A DNA stretch of 64,000 bases from Tamarix chinensis (lineage: Eukaryota > Streptophyta > Magnoliopsida > Caryophyllales > Tamaricaceae). Below, piece after piece: positions 63,535-64,000 of this stretch. The notes beneath the pieces were generated by a model. It worked only from the letters and a program-made list of their open reading frames with translations. It had not been told where the DNA came from and ran no database searches. Every line of letters starts with the position of its first letter. Within the stretch, counting starts at the first letter, position 1. Position numbers and translations under genes: made by a program. The stretch covers positions 7,812,564-7,876,563 of the forward strand of contig CM060175.1 of the NCBI GenBank assembly GCA_030549775.1, written 5' to 3'.

Positions 63535-64000
63535 AGTATTTAGATGCTCTACCAATGTAGATTAGGGCATGTGAGTGACAAAGGGTTGAAGGTACTGTCG
63601 AAGAAAGGCTTTCTTGGAAGTTGGAAGTAATAAGTTGCAGAACCTAGATTTCTGTGAAAATGTGCATTAGGGAATTCATGTGGACTAAAATTTAGTTACA
63701 GCATGTTCAAGACTAAGGACAAACTAGATTATGTACATGTAGATTTATGGGGTCCAGCAAAGACGACTTCAAGAGGTGGTACTAGGTATTTTTTTTACTC
63801 TTATTGATGATTATTCAAGGCAAGTATGGATTTACTTTCTTATAAATAAGGATGAGGTTGTAAATCATTTTAAAGACCAGAAAGAAATGGTTGAAACACT
63901 ATCAGAGGGGAAGCTTAAGAAGTTAAGAACGAATAATAGTTTGGAATTATCCAATGAAGAATTTGATGCATTCTACAAGAAAATTGGTATTTTCAGGCAT
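63535..64000 (+). pseudogene. copia integrase, partial at the window edge
   Basis: The GAG-pre-integrase wording (CRLGHVSDKGLKVLSKKG) is followed after stops and a frameshift by the catalytic core: YVHVDLWGP with the first Asp, TLIDDYSRQVWIYF, then LRTNNSLE where copia integrases have RTDNG, so the second catalytic Asp is replaced by Asn. It is cut by the window end. Confidence 0.8.

Larger units (their letters stand above)
54334..64000 (+). mobile_element. Ty1/copia retrotransposon, interrupted, running off the right edge
   Basis: The 5' LTR, primer site and the start of gag are at 54,334-54,984; gag resumes at 62,493 after a 7.5-kb insertion, followed by protease and integrase up to the window end. 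Reverse transcriptase, RNase H and the 3' LTR lie beyond 64,000. Several in-frame stops and a mutated integrase residue show it was dead or dying irrespective of the insertion. Confidence 0.85.

Overview
The window is nuclear DNA of a flowering plant. Two genes with plant-type introns encode plant proteins (a 20S proteasome beta subunit and a QWRF-family protein). A plastid ccsA fragment sits on the opposite strand inside an intron, and most of the rest is AT-rich LTR retrotransposon, LINE, MITE-like and microsatellite DNA. I cannot place the species; nothing seen decides between monocot and eudicot.

Layout. 1-9464: an old long LTR-like repeat, entered from the left, split by a complete but decayed Ty3/gypsy element (842-7588, minus strand) with LTRs, near-matching 5-bp target duplication, primer site and polypurine tract. 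9465-18317: AT-rich DNA with a TA-microsatellite-flanked non-autonomous element carrying a telomere-like array (11548-13318), a Sirevirus-like solo LTR (14330-15585) and a hAT-like MITE (17020-17287). 18318-33154 (minus): a five-exon QWRF7-like gene of about 14.8 kb for 429 residues. Its intron 2 holds a young Ty1/copia element (24919-30297) and its intron 4 holds two copies of the long LTR family and other repeats. 34138-39733 (minus): a six-exon gene for proteasome subunit beta type-4 (PBG1), whose last intron contains the ccsA fragment, a MITE-like hairpin and AT-rich simple sequence. 39734-43762: AT-rich intergenic DNA with a degenerate RNase H fragment.

43763-50442: two nested solo LTRs of one family, each with an exact 5-bp target duplication (outer TATAG, inner GTATC). 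50448-54333: old degenerate DNA. 54334 to the window end: a plus-strand Ty1/copia element whose gag is split by a 4.3-kb solo LTR of the same family (54985-62487, duplication GATAG), itself split by a 5'-truncated L1-type LINE (56646-59879). This gives three levels of nesting.

The two host genes lie head to tail about 1 kb apart. The recurring theme is one family of very long LTRs, with ends like TGTAATACCTCAAAATTTT and TTTTGGNNTGTTACA, present at least five times here as solo or broken copies with no internal coding region in view. All ORFs inside CT-rich, GA-rich or (ATT)n tracts were judged non-coding.
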